Shown: one piece after another, positions 13,896-26,973 of the stretch
How the letters are laid out: each line of letters begins with the position of its first letter
How positions within the stretch are numbered: position 1 is the stretch's first letter
From: Babylonia areolata
Lineage: Eukaryota > Mollusca > Gastropoda > Neogastropoda > Buccinidae
Assembly (NCBI RefSeq): GCF_041734735.1
Contig: NC_134898.1
Coordinates: forward strand, 45,506,341 to 45,570,340
DNA length: 64,000 nucleotides
Reading direction: 5' to 3'
The notes under the pieces: generated by a model
What the model saw: the letters and a program-made list of their open reading frames with translations, nothing else
What the model was told of the DNA's origin: nothing
Database searches by the model: none
Program-made: the position numbers and the translations under genes

Positions 13896-15082
13896 GGTCA
13901 GTACTTGCCCCTAGCTTTTTGTGTCACGTATTTTTTCCACTTTTAGATTTGAAAATAAATTTTGGACTGTCAATTTGTTCTGAAATTTAAATTTCCGCTT
14001 TAGCGAGCTAGCAATCATGTATTGTTAACAGAGAAAAAGAGGGCCCTGTCGAATTACGGAGATTAGTTCCTCGTTGCTTAAATGAGAATGTTGTTGTCCA
14101 GTCAGCAGCCAGGAGCAAGCGGCAAGTCGGATGGGCACTCCACAGTGCCAAACAGCTGTAGCTTGCTGTGCTTGCTCTTCTCCCTTTGGAGGAGCAAAAT
14201 GGCAAACATTGCACTGATCCTAAATCCACCCCCACCCCCACTCCTGTTTTTAAGATTCAAAGTTAAACACTTTTTTTTTCTTTCTTTCTTTCTTTTCTAC
14301 GTGTCTTCCCCTTCCCTATGAAAAACGAGACTGTGAGGGCCTGGATTTTATAATTGGCTCTGTTACTGAATATCCTTCGTATCATGAGCCTCAGTTTTGG
14401 GCTTGTGATGCAACGTCCGGCAGTGCTGGACCCCTGGCACTTTGGACATTTCCTTTGTCGTTGACACAGCAGTTACTGACTAGGGTTTCCCATGTGAACC
14501 TGTCAAGGCAATGCCCTTCTTTTGCTCTGCATACTGTCGATCAGTTTGACTTGATGCAGTATAGGACATCAAAATTGAGAAATTCTTCTCGTTACACTCC
14601 ATGTTTTCGTTTTAATTCACTTACCATGTCAAACTCAGTCAGTCTGGTTCTCAACGCTGTTCTTCTGTGGTTAACATGGGTCATCCTTTGTGGACCATGG
14701 AATGGCTATTCAGCAGTGAAGGCAGGGAATCATGCTGATTGGCTGAACTGATGACGGCCATGGCTGGCGAAAGTTGGCCAACTGAGCAAAGCAACAGGCA
14801 TAGTTCACACTACTTTGACACGGTAACTATATTCAACCAAACAGGGAATATAATAACAGTTTAAAAATACTGCCCATTTCTGGTTTATCTTTTAACTGAA
14901 AAAAATCATCAAATGGATGAAGATACTATGAATAGACTAACCAACTAACCGATCAATATTCCGATATTTCTTCCCATTGTCGACAGCCTGTGGAACTGCA
15001 CGGATTCTGACAGCATCAATTTATTACTCCAGGGCACTGGTGTCTCCAAACTACCCCAGCAATTATCCTAAGTAAGTACTAC

Positions 15083-15130
<48 letters not shown>

Positions 15131-18100
15131 CTGGTATTATAGTTGTTTAGATGAACGATGAATGTAGCTATCCTATTCTAATTAGGCCTAATTTCCGGCT
15201 AATGATCAGCCGAATCCAAGTGATACAAACAGTCCTACTTTAATCCTGTTGATAATCAATCTGAATATACTTTGGAATTTTTTTTATGCTGATCTCACTC
15301 ATCTAGGCAGGAGTTCTAGGCAAGATTTAGCCACATGCATTCAGCACGAGATAATGATTTGGTTTTTTAAATGTTAGTTGATATTGTTATTGTTTTTATT
15401 GGAAATGAAACAAGTGTACTGAGCATTTGTTAATTACAAATGGTGCTTAATTCTGTTTGAAATCAAGCCTTACAGCACAAACTATTAAAACTGGGAGTTT
15501 CTGGCCAAATATTTGATGTAATAGCAAACATGGATAACCAAATGTTATCTTCTGCTTTGTTGACAGGAATTAAGTATCTAATCATCTTGGAAGTTTCGGA
15601 AGGGTTCGGCTAGGATTGGACATTCAGCTAGCAATCAATACCTGGAAAAAAAAGGGAAAAAAAAGAAAGCCTGAAATGGAAACCCAATTGAAGTGAACCC
15701 AAACAAAATATTGTTATTTTTTCATAGCGGAAAGAATCTTCACGATGTTGTTACTTTTAATGATCAAAGGTTAGAAGTATTTAAATCATTTCCGCATTGA
15801 ATTAGGCATTGTGTTCACTAGAACAGATTTATCATTTGCAACCAATAATTGAAAGAAATAGTCATTGTTAGAGAACGCACAAAATCCAAAACTGCGTCTT
15901 GGAATTTGAAGGGATACTTCAGTTTTGTTTCTGTGGTAACATCAGGTTAAATTGTGTGGATAGGAGGTTTGGGGCACGAAAATGCAGATACTTAAGAAAA
16001 ATTATTAGTCAAGTGTTTTGAAATATATATTCAGATTGAAGAGAAATACAATGACTCAAAATTATTTATGGAGAAACAGGCATTTATCTTATCTCCCTTC
16101 GGTGAAGACAATAATGATTACGTTTTGGACTGATATATTTTCTACCATGCTTGAATATTATCAGAAATTACATGGTATTTTGTATAGGCTACATAAAGAT
16201 TATTACGACACCATGGTCAATTTGTACCACAAATATTTAAACGGGGTAAGTTTTTATTGTTTTCGGATTCACAGTCGCTTTCGAACGAAAAGAGTAAAAT
16301 GTCAAAATATCAGACAGAAGTTACGAAATAACCATGCATGGATGTGGCATAACTCTGTAAAATAGTATGCTAATAACTGTTTATTTCATGGAAACTTTAA
16401 ACTTGATTGTGGAAGAGAAAAATAGGCCAATGCATCGACCTGATAATGACATTTTATTATTAATCCAATACGGGTGTATTCAAAATTAACAATCGAGACT
16501 GGTAGATGTCATGTTATTTCAAGTACTTGTCGTAACTTCGATTAGTGTATGAGTGGAAACGAGCTGCATTTTATTACGTAATGCACTAAATTTGCAGATC
16601 TTTGAAATCTGTTCATATCGGAGAAATATTTAAATCCAAAATCAGTTCGTTTTTTTATCTTTGCAATTAGTGGAGAGCAGGGACTATATATGAAAATGGG
16701 GACTTTTTTTTTTTTTTTTTCCTTCAAAATTAGAAAAGCTACGATTGTAGTTTACTTGTCTGCTTTTATCATCAATTTCATGAGAGTTAGTTGTTAAGTA
16801 TTAATTTTCAGTGAGAAACACCAAACAATGTTAATTAATATCGTTCTTGCTTCAAAAGGGGGTCGAATGATTTTATATATTCTTTGTTTTGATTTTTGTG
16901 TGTACGATGTACTTCTGTCTGATCAGCAACCAGGAATGCGAATGGAGAATCAGAACAGAGAACCAGTGGAATAACAACGTGCGTCTCCACGTGGCTGATA
17001 TCCGTCTGGAACACTCAGATGGCTGTGTCTACGACAGCCTGTCTATTTTTGACGGAGGTAATAAAACCATGGTTCTCCTTGAATTACATGATAGAGCTTC
17101 CCCGTTTAGTATGCATACTTAAGTGATGTGTCACAACTATCACGTGACTGGAACCATGGTACAAGAGCAATGTATATTAACTAAAGTGAACAACTGTTAC
17201 GTGACTAATAGCCATTGTACAAGAGTAATGTATATTTTAGTGATGTGTCACAACTGTCATGTGACAGGTAATCTCGATACAAGAGCAAGACACCTTTAGT
17301 GCCAACTGTTTATTATGTCTTTTTCCCCAAAACTTTTGTCATGACAAGGCAAAAACACAAAAATAACACGTGTAGAAAAAAAAGGAAAGTCTGGTTGTTT
17401 GTCAATTGGTTTTCAATCCAAATACTGCAAGATATCAGTGGATTCGATATTTACGAACTTGTTGATAAGGTCTGGGTGAAAAGCAATGTCCACTTACCGC
17501 CAGATAGGTATTAATTAAGATATTGTAGATTATTTTAGAATAACATTTGTACAGGTCTGGCTTCACCAGGGAAAGAGTGTTGAACAAACATAAGGTAGTG
17601 CAGAGAACGTAGAGATATTTCGACTCACGGAACTGATTGAGAACCGCTGAAGCCAGTAATTGTGGTCGAGAGACACTGATTGGACAAGACGCGCTATGCT
17701 GATGATTAATGCATGTGATGATTGGCCAATGAAATTGTTTGGCTAGAGTTCGACCTTGAACCTAGAACTAATGTATGTTTCAACTGGTCGAACTTAAGGC
17801 TTTAACCCTCATGAAGACAAGACTTTATATAGATTTTCAGGCAAGTTTTATCGTATCGTTTCCATGCTTCACGCCACCAAAAACAAAAAACAAAAAAACA
17901 ACAACAACAACAAATTATGTGATCCTCTGAATGATAGAGGGAAAAAAACATTTGAACGGAAGAACGCACGATCTTTACATTAACGATTCTTCTTCTTTCA
18001 TAACTGCCTGCCTTCATCAAGTTGAAGATTCTGGCATTTACAAAGGTTCCAGTTTGCTGTTGTGTTGTGGGGTTTGTTTGGGTAGTGAGTGCCTAAGGGG

Positions 18101-18902
18101 ACTGGACAAGGGGCTGGGGCCACCCACCCCTTTTCAGACCTCGAGACAGTGTTGGTAGGCCCTACTTTGTAGTGGGTGGGAAGGAATTTGGGAGTTGGGG
18201 GGAGGGTGGTTGGGGGGAGGGAGGGGCTTGGGGGGGGAGGTGAAGGGGAGGAGGGGGGGAGGTCAGAAGTAGGATTGGAGGCTCTCCACCGAGGCTGATA
18301 TTGCCTCAGGCGGAAGCTTGTTGTACTCCCTGGTAGTGCGGGGAAAGAAAGAAAATTTCCTGTAGTCCCTGTACCAGGTTTCCGTGGTGTACTGTTGATC
18401 ATGGGAGTGCCTGGTGTTGTGCTTGGGCTTCTGAAAAGCTGGTGCTCGCGTGTTGTCGATGATTATGTCTACATGGCGGAACTTGTGCATCGTTATCAAG
18501 CGGGATTTCTTTCACCGTTCTTCTAGTGGTGCCCAACTTAGCTATTGTAGCTCCTGATTGCTCCTAATGTGTTTTGAACTTTGCTCTTCATTTTTTAATT
18601 GTGTTCACTAGTTCCTGTTTTTGTGTGTTTTTTCACAGGTCTGCCAAGCAATGACAGTCTTCTTGCAAAACTATGCGGAACCAACGGTTTGGGCAGTTAT
18701 TTCTACAGTTCTGGTCAGGAGATCCTTGTAAAGTTCAAGTCCGATTCATCAGGAACTTACAGAGGATTCAGATTGTTGTACAAAGCTGTCCACCATTTTA
18801 CAACTTTACCCACAACCACCTCCACTCCTGATTACTTTCGTGAGTTTACATTTGTTTCAAAGCCTTAGCTTGTATGTCCCTCTTTGTCATTGTCATTGTT
18901 AT

Positions 18903-18953
<51 letters not shown>

Positions 18954-20155
18954 GGTCAGTACTTGCCCCCAGCTTTTTGTGTCATGTATTTTTTCCACTT
19001 TCAGAGTTGAAAATAACTTTTGGACTGTCAATTTGTTCTGAAATTTAAATTTTCGCTTTAGTGAGCTAGTACTCATTGTTAACAGAGAAAAAGATATTCT
19101 TAACAAAAAAGAGGGCCCTGTCGAATTACGGAGATTAGTTCCTCGTTGCTTAAATCGGAATGTTGCTGTCCCGTCAGCAGCCAGGAGCGAGCGGCAAGTC
19201 GGATGGGCACTCCACAGTGCCAAACAGCTGTAGCTTGCTGTGCTTGCTCTTCTACCTTTGGAGGAGCAAAATGGCAAACATTGCACTGATCCTAACTCCA
19301 CCCCCACCCCCACTCCTGTTTTTAAGATTCAAAGTTAAACACTTTTTTTCTTTCTTTTTTTTCTTTTTTTACGTGTCTTCCCCTTCCTTATGAAAAACGA
19401 GACTATCAGGGCCTGGATTTTATAATTGGCTCTGTTACTGAATATCCTTCATATCATGAGCCTCAGTTTTGGGCTTGTGATGCAACGTCCGGCAGTGCTG
19501 GACCCCTGGCACTTTGGACATTTCCTTTGTCGTTGACACAGCAGTTACTGACTAGGGCTTCCCATGTGAACCTGTCAAGGCAATGCCCTTCTTTTGCTCT
19601 GTATACTGTCGATCAGTTTGACTTGATGCAGTATAGGACATCAAAATTGAGAAATTCTTCTCTTTACACTCCATGTTTTCGTTTTAATTCACTTACCATG
19701 TCAAACTCAGTCAGTCTGGTTCTCAACGCTGTTCTTCTGTGGTTCACATGGGTCATCCTTTCTAGACCATGGAATGGCTATTCAGCACTGAAGGCAGGGA
19801 ATCATGCTGATTGGCTGAACTGACGACGGCCATAGCTGGCGAAAGTTGGCCAACTGAGCAAAGCAACAGGCATAGTTTACACTACTTTGATACGGTAACT
19901 ATATTCAACCAAACAGGGAATATAATAACAGTTTAAAAACACTGCCAATTTCTGGTATATCTTTTAATTGAAAAAAAATCATCAAATGAATGAAGACACT
20001 ATGAATAGACTAACCAACTAACCGATCAATATACGGCTATTTCTTCCCATTGTCGACAGCCTGTGGGACTGCACAGATTCTGACAGCATCACCTTATAAC
20101 CCTGGGACACTGGTGTCTCCAAACTACCCCAGCAATTATCCTAAGTAAGTACTAC

Positions 20156-20190
<35 letters not shown>

Positions 20191-23100
20191 ATTATAGTTG
20201 TTTAGATGAACGATGAATGTAGCTATCCTATTCTAATTAGGCCTAATTTCCGGCTAATGATCAGCCGAATCCAAGTGATACAAATAGTCCTACTTTAATC
20301 CTGTCAATAATCAATCTGAATATACTTTGGAATTTTTTTATGTTGAACTCACTCATCTAAACCTTTCCCCATTCTAAAATATGACACGGGGCTCATATCG
20401 ACAATGTGATTATATTTTACACTATGTGTGAAGGTTCTACACAGTGTACATTCGTTGGAATTGTTTTGTTGGTAAACAGATTTGTACGCGTTCCCTTCAA
20501 TCGATATTCATTAGAAGCACGTCAACCATTTACTCAATAATCTTCGAGAATAGATCATTGGAAGGAGGTGAAAGTAGCTGCTGATTTTTTATTCAGAGAA
20601 ACATTTGTGCATAGACTTCGGCACCGGCTTCAGTGCTGCATAAGATCCACGCCCACCGGCGACCATCAAAAATCAACAAATCTGAATTTCAGTCCACAGC
20701 TACCATCAAAAATGAACAAATCTGAATTCCAGTCCACAACTAAAATCAAAAATCAACAGATCTGAATTTCAGCCCACAACTACCATCAAAAATCAGCAAT
20801 TCTGAAGTTCAGTCCACAACTACCATCAAAAATCAACAAATCTGAATTTCAGTCCACAACTACCGTCAAAAATCAGCAAATCTGAATTTCAGTCCACAAC
20901 TACCATCAAAAATCAACAAATCTGAATTTCAACTACCATCAAAAATCAGCAAATCTGAATTTCAGTCCACAACTACCATAAAAAATCAACAGATCTGAAT
21001 TTCAACTACCATCAAAAATCAACAGATCTGAATTTCAGTCCACAACTACCATAAAAAATCAACAGATCTGAATTTCAGCCCACAACAACCATCAAAAATC
21101 AACAGATCTGAATTTCAGTCCACAACTACCATCAAAAAATCAACAGATCTTAATTTCAGTCCACAACTACCATAAAAAATCAACAGATCTGAATTTCAAC
21201 TACCATCAAAAATCAACAGATCTGAATTTCAGTCCACAACTCACGGGTGTTCAGTGCTGGCACTTTAGTTGGCCCTGCGAAAGTTCGTGAACCCAGGAAG
21301 TAGGGCATGGATATAAATAAACGCGGCTGACAAACAGGCCGCGCCAGCGGCACTCGCTGTACGCTTGTTCGGCGGTAAATCTGCTTTGTTTCTTTCGCGC
21401 ATCATCTCCTCGGATGGATCGGAAATAACGACTAAAGAAGTGGTTTTCTAAAAAGAACACAAAATAAGCTTTCCATTGACTCCAAACACAATATGTTTTC
21501 TTACATAGCGGTTGTTGCGGCAACGGCTGAAACATAAATGAAGAAAGAGAAGAGAAGGATAAGTAGAAACATGATCGCAAAAATCGTTAAGTTTAAATCC
21601 CTCTCAAAGAAAACAGGCGTTTAGCACAATAATATCGTAAATACACACAGAACATATAGCATGCCTGCATGCAGATTAGCTTACCTTTTGAGTTGTGCGA
21701 TTTTTCTTGGCAGCACAACAAACGTTTAAATGAACACACTGTAGCATGGTGAGTGCGAGCAGCAGGGGGATGGAGAGCGGGGTAAGTGTCTGTCGGCTTA
21801 TGGCACTGCTGTGCCCTTCATTCCACGAGAAAGACGAAGATTTTTAAGGTAGTCACAACAACAAAAAAAAAAAAAAAAAAAGAAACGATGATGTTGATAA
21901 AATAATGAAATTGTGTAAATCAAATCAAACTGCACTCCAATAATACAACCAGGAATAGCAATAATTCAACTTTCTGTAATCGCTGCAGGAAATGTGTGGA
22001 TGCTGTGAAAAGGTGGGAAAAGTGGGGCGGGGGCTGCGGGGCCGAGTGAAACAAAGAAGGCGGGGGCCAGAAATACCGCGGCGAATGTGCCGGTCAGTGC
22101 AGAGTGCGGTGGGAAAGTCTGGCATTAAAAAATTTTTGACCCAAGACGCTAGACGCTGCTCGGCCAACTAAAGAGCCGGATTTTGTGCTCGGCTGAGCAG
22201 CCGTGAAGTACCATAAAAAATCAACATCTGAATTTCAGCCCACAACAACCATCAAAAATCAACAGATCTGAATTTCAGTCCACAACTACCATCAAAAAAT
22301 CAACAGATCTTAATTTCAGTCCACAACTACCATCAAAAATCAACATCTGAATTTCAGTCCACAACTACCATCAACAATCAACAGATCTGAATTTCAGTCC
22401 ACAACTACCATCAAAAATAAACAGATCTGAATTTCAGTCCACAACTACCATCAAAAATCAACAAATCTGATTTTCAGTCCACAACTACCATAAAAAAAAT
22501 CAACAGATCTGAATATCAACCCACAACTGCCATCAAAAATCAACAAATCTGAATTTCAGTCCACAACTACCATAAAAAATCAACAGATCTGAATTTCAGT
22601 CCACAACTACCATCAAAAATCAACAAATCTGAATTTCAGTTCACAACTACCATCAAAAATCAAAAAATCTGATTTTCACCCACAACTACCATCAAAAATC
22701 AGCAAATCTGAATTTCAGTCCACAACTACCATCAAAAATCAACAAATCTGAATTTCAACTACCATCAACAATGAACAGATCTGAATTTCAGTCCACAACT
22801 ACCATTAAAAAAAAATCAACAGATCTGAATTTCAGTTCACAACTACCATCAAAAATCAAAAAATCTGATTTTCACCCACAACTACCGTCAAAAATCAACA
22901 AATCTGAATTTCAGCCCACAACTATCGTCAAAAATCAACAAATCTGATTTTCAGCCCACAACAACCATCAAAAATCAACAGATCTGAATTTCAGTCCACA
23001 ACTACCATAAAAAAATCAACAGATCTGAATTTCAGTCCACAACTACCATAAAAAAAAATCAACAGATCTGAATTTCAGTCCACAACTACCATAAAAAAAT

Positions 23101-24950
23101 CAACAGATCTGAATTTCAGTCCACAACTACCATCAACAATGAACAGATCTGAATTTCAGTCCACAACTACCATAAAAAAAATCAACAGATCTGAATTTCA
23201 GTCCACAACTACCATAAAAAATCAACAGATCTGAATTTCAGTCCACAACTACCATAAAAAATCAACAAATGTGAATTTCAGTCCACAACTACCATAAAAA
23301 ATCAACAGATGTGAATATCAGTCCACAACTACCATCAAAAATCAACAGATCTGAATATCAGCCCACAACTGCCATCAAAAATCAACAAATCTGAATTTCA
23401 GTCCACAACTACCACAGAAAATCAACAAATCTGAATTTCAGCCCACAACTACCATCAAAAATCAGCAAATCTGAAGTTCAGTCCACAACTACAATCAAAA
23501 ATCAACAAATCTGAATTTCAGCCCACAACTACCATCAACAATCAACAAATCTGAATTTCAGCCCACAACTACCATAAAAAAAAATCAACAGATCTAAATT
23601 TCAGTCCACAACTACAGTCCACAACTACCATCAAAAATCAACAGATCTGAATATCAGACCACAACTACCATTAAAAAAATCAACAGATCTGAATTTCAGT
23701 CCACAACTACCGTCAAAAATCAACAAATCTGAATTTCAGCCCACAACTACCGTAAAAAAATCAACAAATCTGAATTTCAGCCCACAACTACCATCAAAAA
23801 ACAACAAATCTGAATTTCAGTCCACAACTACCATCAAAAATCAACAGATCTGAATTTCAGTGCACAACTACCATCAAAAATCAACAAATCTGAATTTCAG
23901 CCCACAACTACCATAAAAAATCAACAGATCTGAATTTCAGTCCACAATTACGATAAAAAATCAACAGATCTGAATTTCAGTCCACAACTACCATCAAAAA
24001 TCAACAGATCTGAATTTCAGTCGACAGTTACCATCAAAAATCAACAAATCTGAATTTCAGTCCACAACTAATTTCAGTCCACAACTACCATCAAAAAGCA
24101 ACAGATCTGAATTTCAGTCCACAACTACCATAAGAATATCAACAGATCTGAATTTCAGTCCACAACTACCATCAAAAATCAACAAATCTGAATTTCAGTC
24201 CACAGTCCAGAGTTTGTCAGTCGTACGACGAATGCACGTCTTTTTCTTTCTCTTCTTCTTTTCTTCTTCTTCTTTCTTTCTTTTTTTTTTTTCAGATATA
24301 CAAACAACCATCAACTCCCGCTATTATTTCGAGAAAACCAATCTTAAGTTTTTTAGGCATTCATTTTCATGGATTCCGATAATGAGCAGCCTTCCTTTAA
24401 AAAAAAAAAAGTTTTTAATGGGTATACAGCCATCAATTTCCGCCATTATTTGGAAAAATAAGGAATGCATTAGATTAGCAGATCTTTTTTGTCAGTTCAT
24501 TCCCAAAGAAGTGTTTGAAACCAGAATCGGTTTTTGGTTTGTTTTGTTGTTTGGGGGTTTTGTTGTTGTTTTGTGTTGTTGTTTTTTCTCAATGTGTTCA
24601 GAGCAGACAGAGGAGAGGGGGCTGAAAGTGGGGACATTTATCAAAACTAGAAAGGTTACAACAGTCTTTTATAACTGGTCCATTCTAATCAGCAGTTTTA
24701 GAAGCTTTGATGTTTTTGAAGAAATTAAGTTTTAATTTTCTTGAACAACATCAGTAATGTTATTGAATATCCTTCATGACCCCAAAGAGGGATCACAGTG
24801 TAGGGGGACGAGGTGTGAAGGGTTCTTATGTCATGCAGTCATAGTCATCCTCTTCCAACCGTGACTCAGTCATATCTGAAACTACCATTGGCCCGAACAA
24901 AGTGGCTGTTTATGTCTCTCCGCTAACACCGTCCTGATAACCTGTGGGAA

Positions 24951-24993
<43 letters not shown>

Positions 24994-26355
24994 AAAACAC
25001 ACACAAAATCATCAACGTCTGGACTGCCATTGCAGCCAAGCATGGCACTATCCCATTCACACCTGCATCTTTTTCCGTCGTGGTCTTGTGTGTCCTCCCG
25101 CGTCCTGAGGTTTTTGTTTTGGTTTGGAATTGAATACAAATTTTGAATGGAGAATTGGACGCCAGTATGGTACGAGTCTACATGGGTGCATGACACAACA
25201 ACCCTTCACACTTTGATCGTTCCCGCAGAACAGAATGAAATATTCTTGGTTCATGATTTTTGTGTCTGTGGCGTGTTTCTGCGTGATCAGCTACCAGGAA
25301 TGCGGATGGAGAATCATAACAGAGAGCCGACGGTATAACTACGTTCGTCTGCACGTGGCTGACATCCATCTGGAAGGATCGTTTGACTGTAAATACGACA
25401 GCCTGTCAATTTACGACGGAGGTAATAAAATCATGGTTCCCTTAAACTACATGGAGTTTTCCGGTGTTGTCTGCAAGTGATTGATCACAACCGTCACGTG
25501 ACGGATTGCCACCACGATAGAAGAGCACAACATTTGTACCATTTGTTGTTTTTTTTTATACTTTCACAATACGAGTGGCAACTCATTCTGACATGGAAAA
25601 ACACAAGAAGATCTTCTAAGTACATAGATGTCTGGTTGTTTGTCGACTGGTGTTCAGTCTAGATACTTAGGGAAAAAAACTGCAAGACATCAGTTGATTC
25701 AGTACTTATGCCTATTAACCGGTTGGGAAGATTTGTATGAAAAGTGAAAGTGAATTACTGAAAGTTGGAATATTGTAGATTTTTTTAGGATCATATGATG
25801 ATGTGAAAAAATTATCAATAAGTTTCCATAATATTGCTCATTGTGAGGATCTCATGCAGTTATATGTCAATTCAAAACGTTTTGTGTGCTCTTGCAGTGA
25901 TTAGACAGCACGACGTCACGTCGAAAAGCAGTCAAAGGAAGCACATATGAACATATCTGTTAATGTGTAGAGCCTGTCATCTTTGAGTCAGAATCAGAAG
26001 ATCCTATTACATGTGCATAGTGAAACCTCCCGGCTGCTTTGATAGGTGCTAAGCAAGAAGAATGATTTTTTGCATCTATACCTCAAGCTAAGGCTGTTCA
26101 CCACTTCCTAGCTTCCTACCATGCAGTTAGCACACAGGTGAACACAGGTAACTAACAACAAATGGTATAATAGTTATATTCAGCAACTGCAGTGGCTTGA
26201 GTCTACAGTTTTTTCCGCACCACATGGAAAACAAATTTATTGAACTTAGTTTCTGGTGACGAACACATTCTTCCATGACTTCAAAACAATGTTTATGATC
26301 AAATTGGGTCACGTGTCTATTTTTCATGGTGATTACACTAACACACACAAACACG

Positions 26356-26433
<78 letters not shown>

Positions 26434-26917
26434 TATACACGCGTGCGCGTGTGTCTGTGTATTCATCGGAAACTGTTTCATGCCTTCTTTCTTTTTCCCT
26501 CAGGTAATCCAACGGCTGACAACCTCATTGTGAAACTATGTGGAACCCAAGGCTTCAACAGCAGTATCTACAGTGTTGGTCAGGAGGTCTTCGTGCAGTT
26601 TAAGTCCGATTTATCAGTTACTTACAGAGGATTTAAACTGCAGTTCCAAGCTGTTGAGTACACGGCAACTACCACCCGCCCTTGTAAGTGATAGGCGACA
26701 TGTTTCGGACGCGTGTCAGTTATTGTATTTGTCTTTATCATTGTCATCGCTGTCACCGTTATGACTTCGTTGTCATTTCTATCAGTGCCATTATCATAAT
26801 TGTTGTTACTACCTTCATCATCATGGTCTATATGCTGCAACTGACATTCACACTTCATTAAGGTGAGTGATCGAAGAACCCTGAAGGCCACCTGTTTGAT
26901 GATATAGGAAACACACA

Positions 26918-26973
<56 letters not shown>

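Larger units (their letters stand above)
4731..20358 (+). repeat. three tandem segmental duplications (B-C-A cassette of the CUB gene)
   Basis: Unit 1 is 4731-10157, unit 2 is 10158-15316, unit 3 is 15317 to about 20358. Each starts at taggcaagatttagcc, in the intron between exons A and B, and runs through B, C and the next A. Spacing of matching exons is 5.0-5.2 kb. Units 1 and 2 differ by scattered single bases; unit 3 is a little more diverged. Both ends lie in a phase 2 intron, so each duplication adds one CUB domain in frame. Confidence 0.92.

Noticed and set aside
20662-24207. CRISPR-like array of 40-bp repeats
   Set aside because: Units are directly adjacent with no unique spacers, and the genome is eukaryotic; it is a minisatellite.
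26504-26683. Exon C5 as a pseudo-exon because its linker is short
   Set aside because: Frame, phases, cysteine and splice sites are intact, and it joins in phase with the terminal exon.
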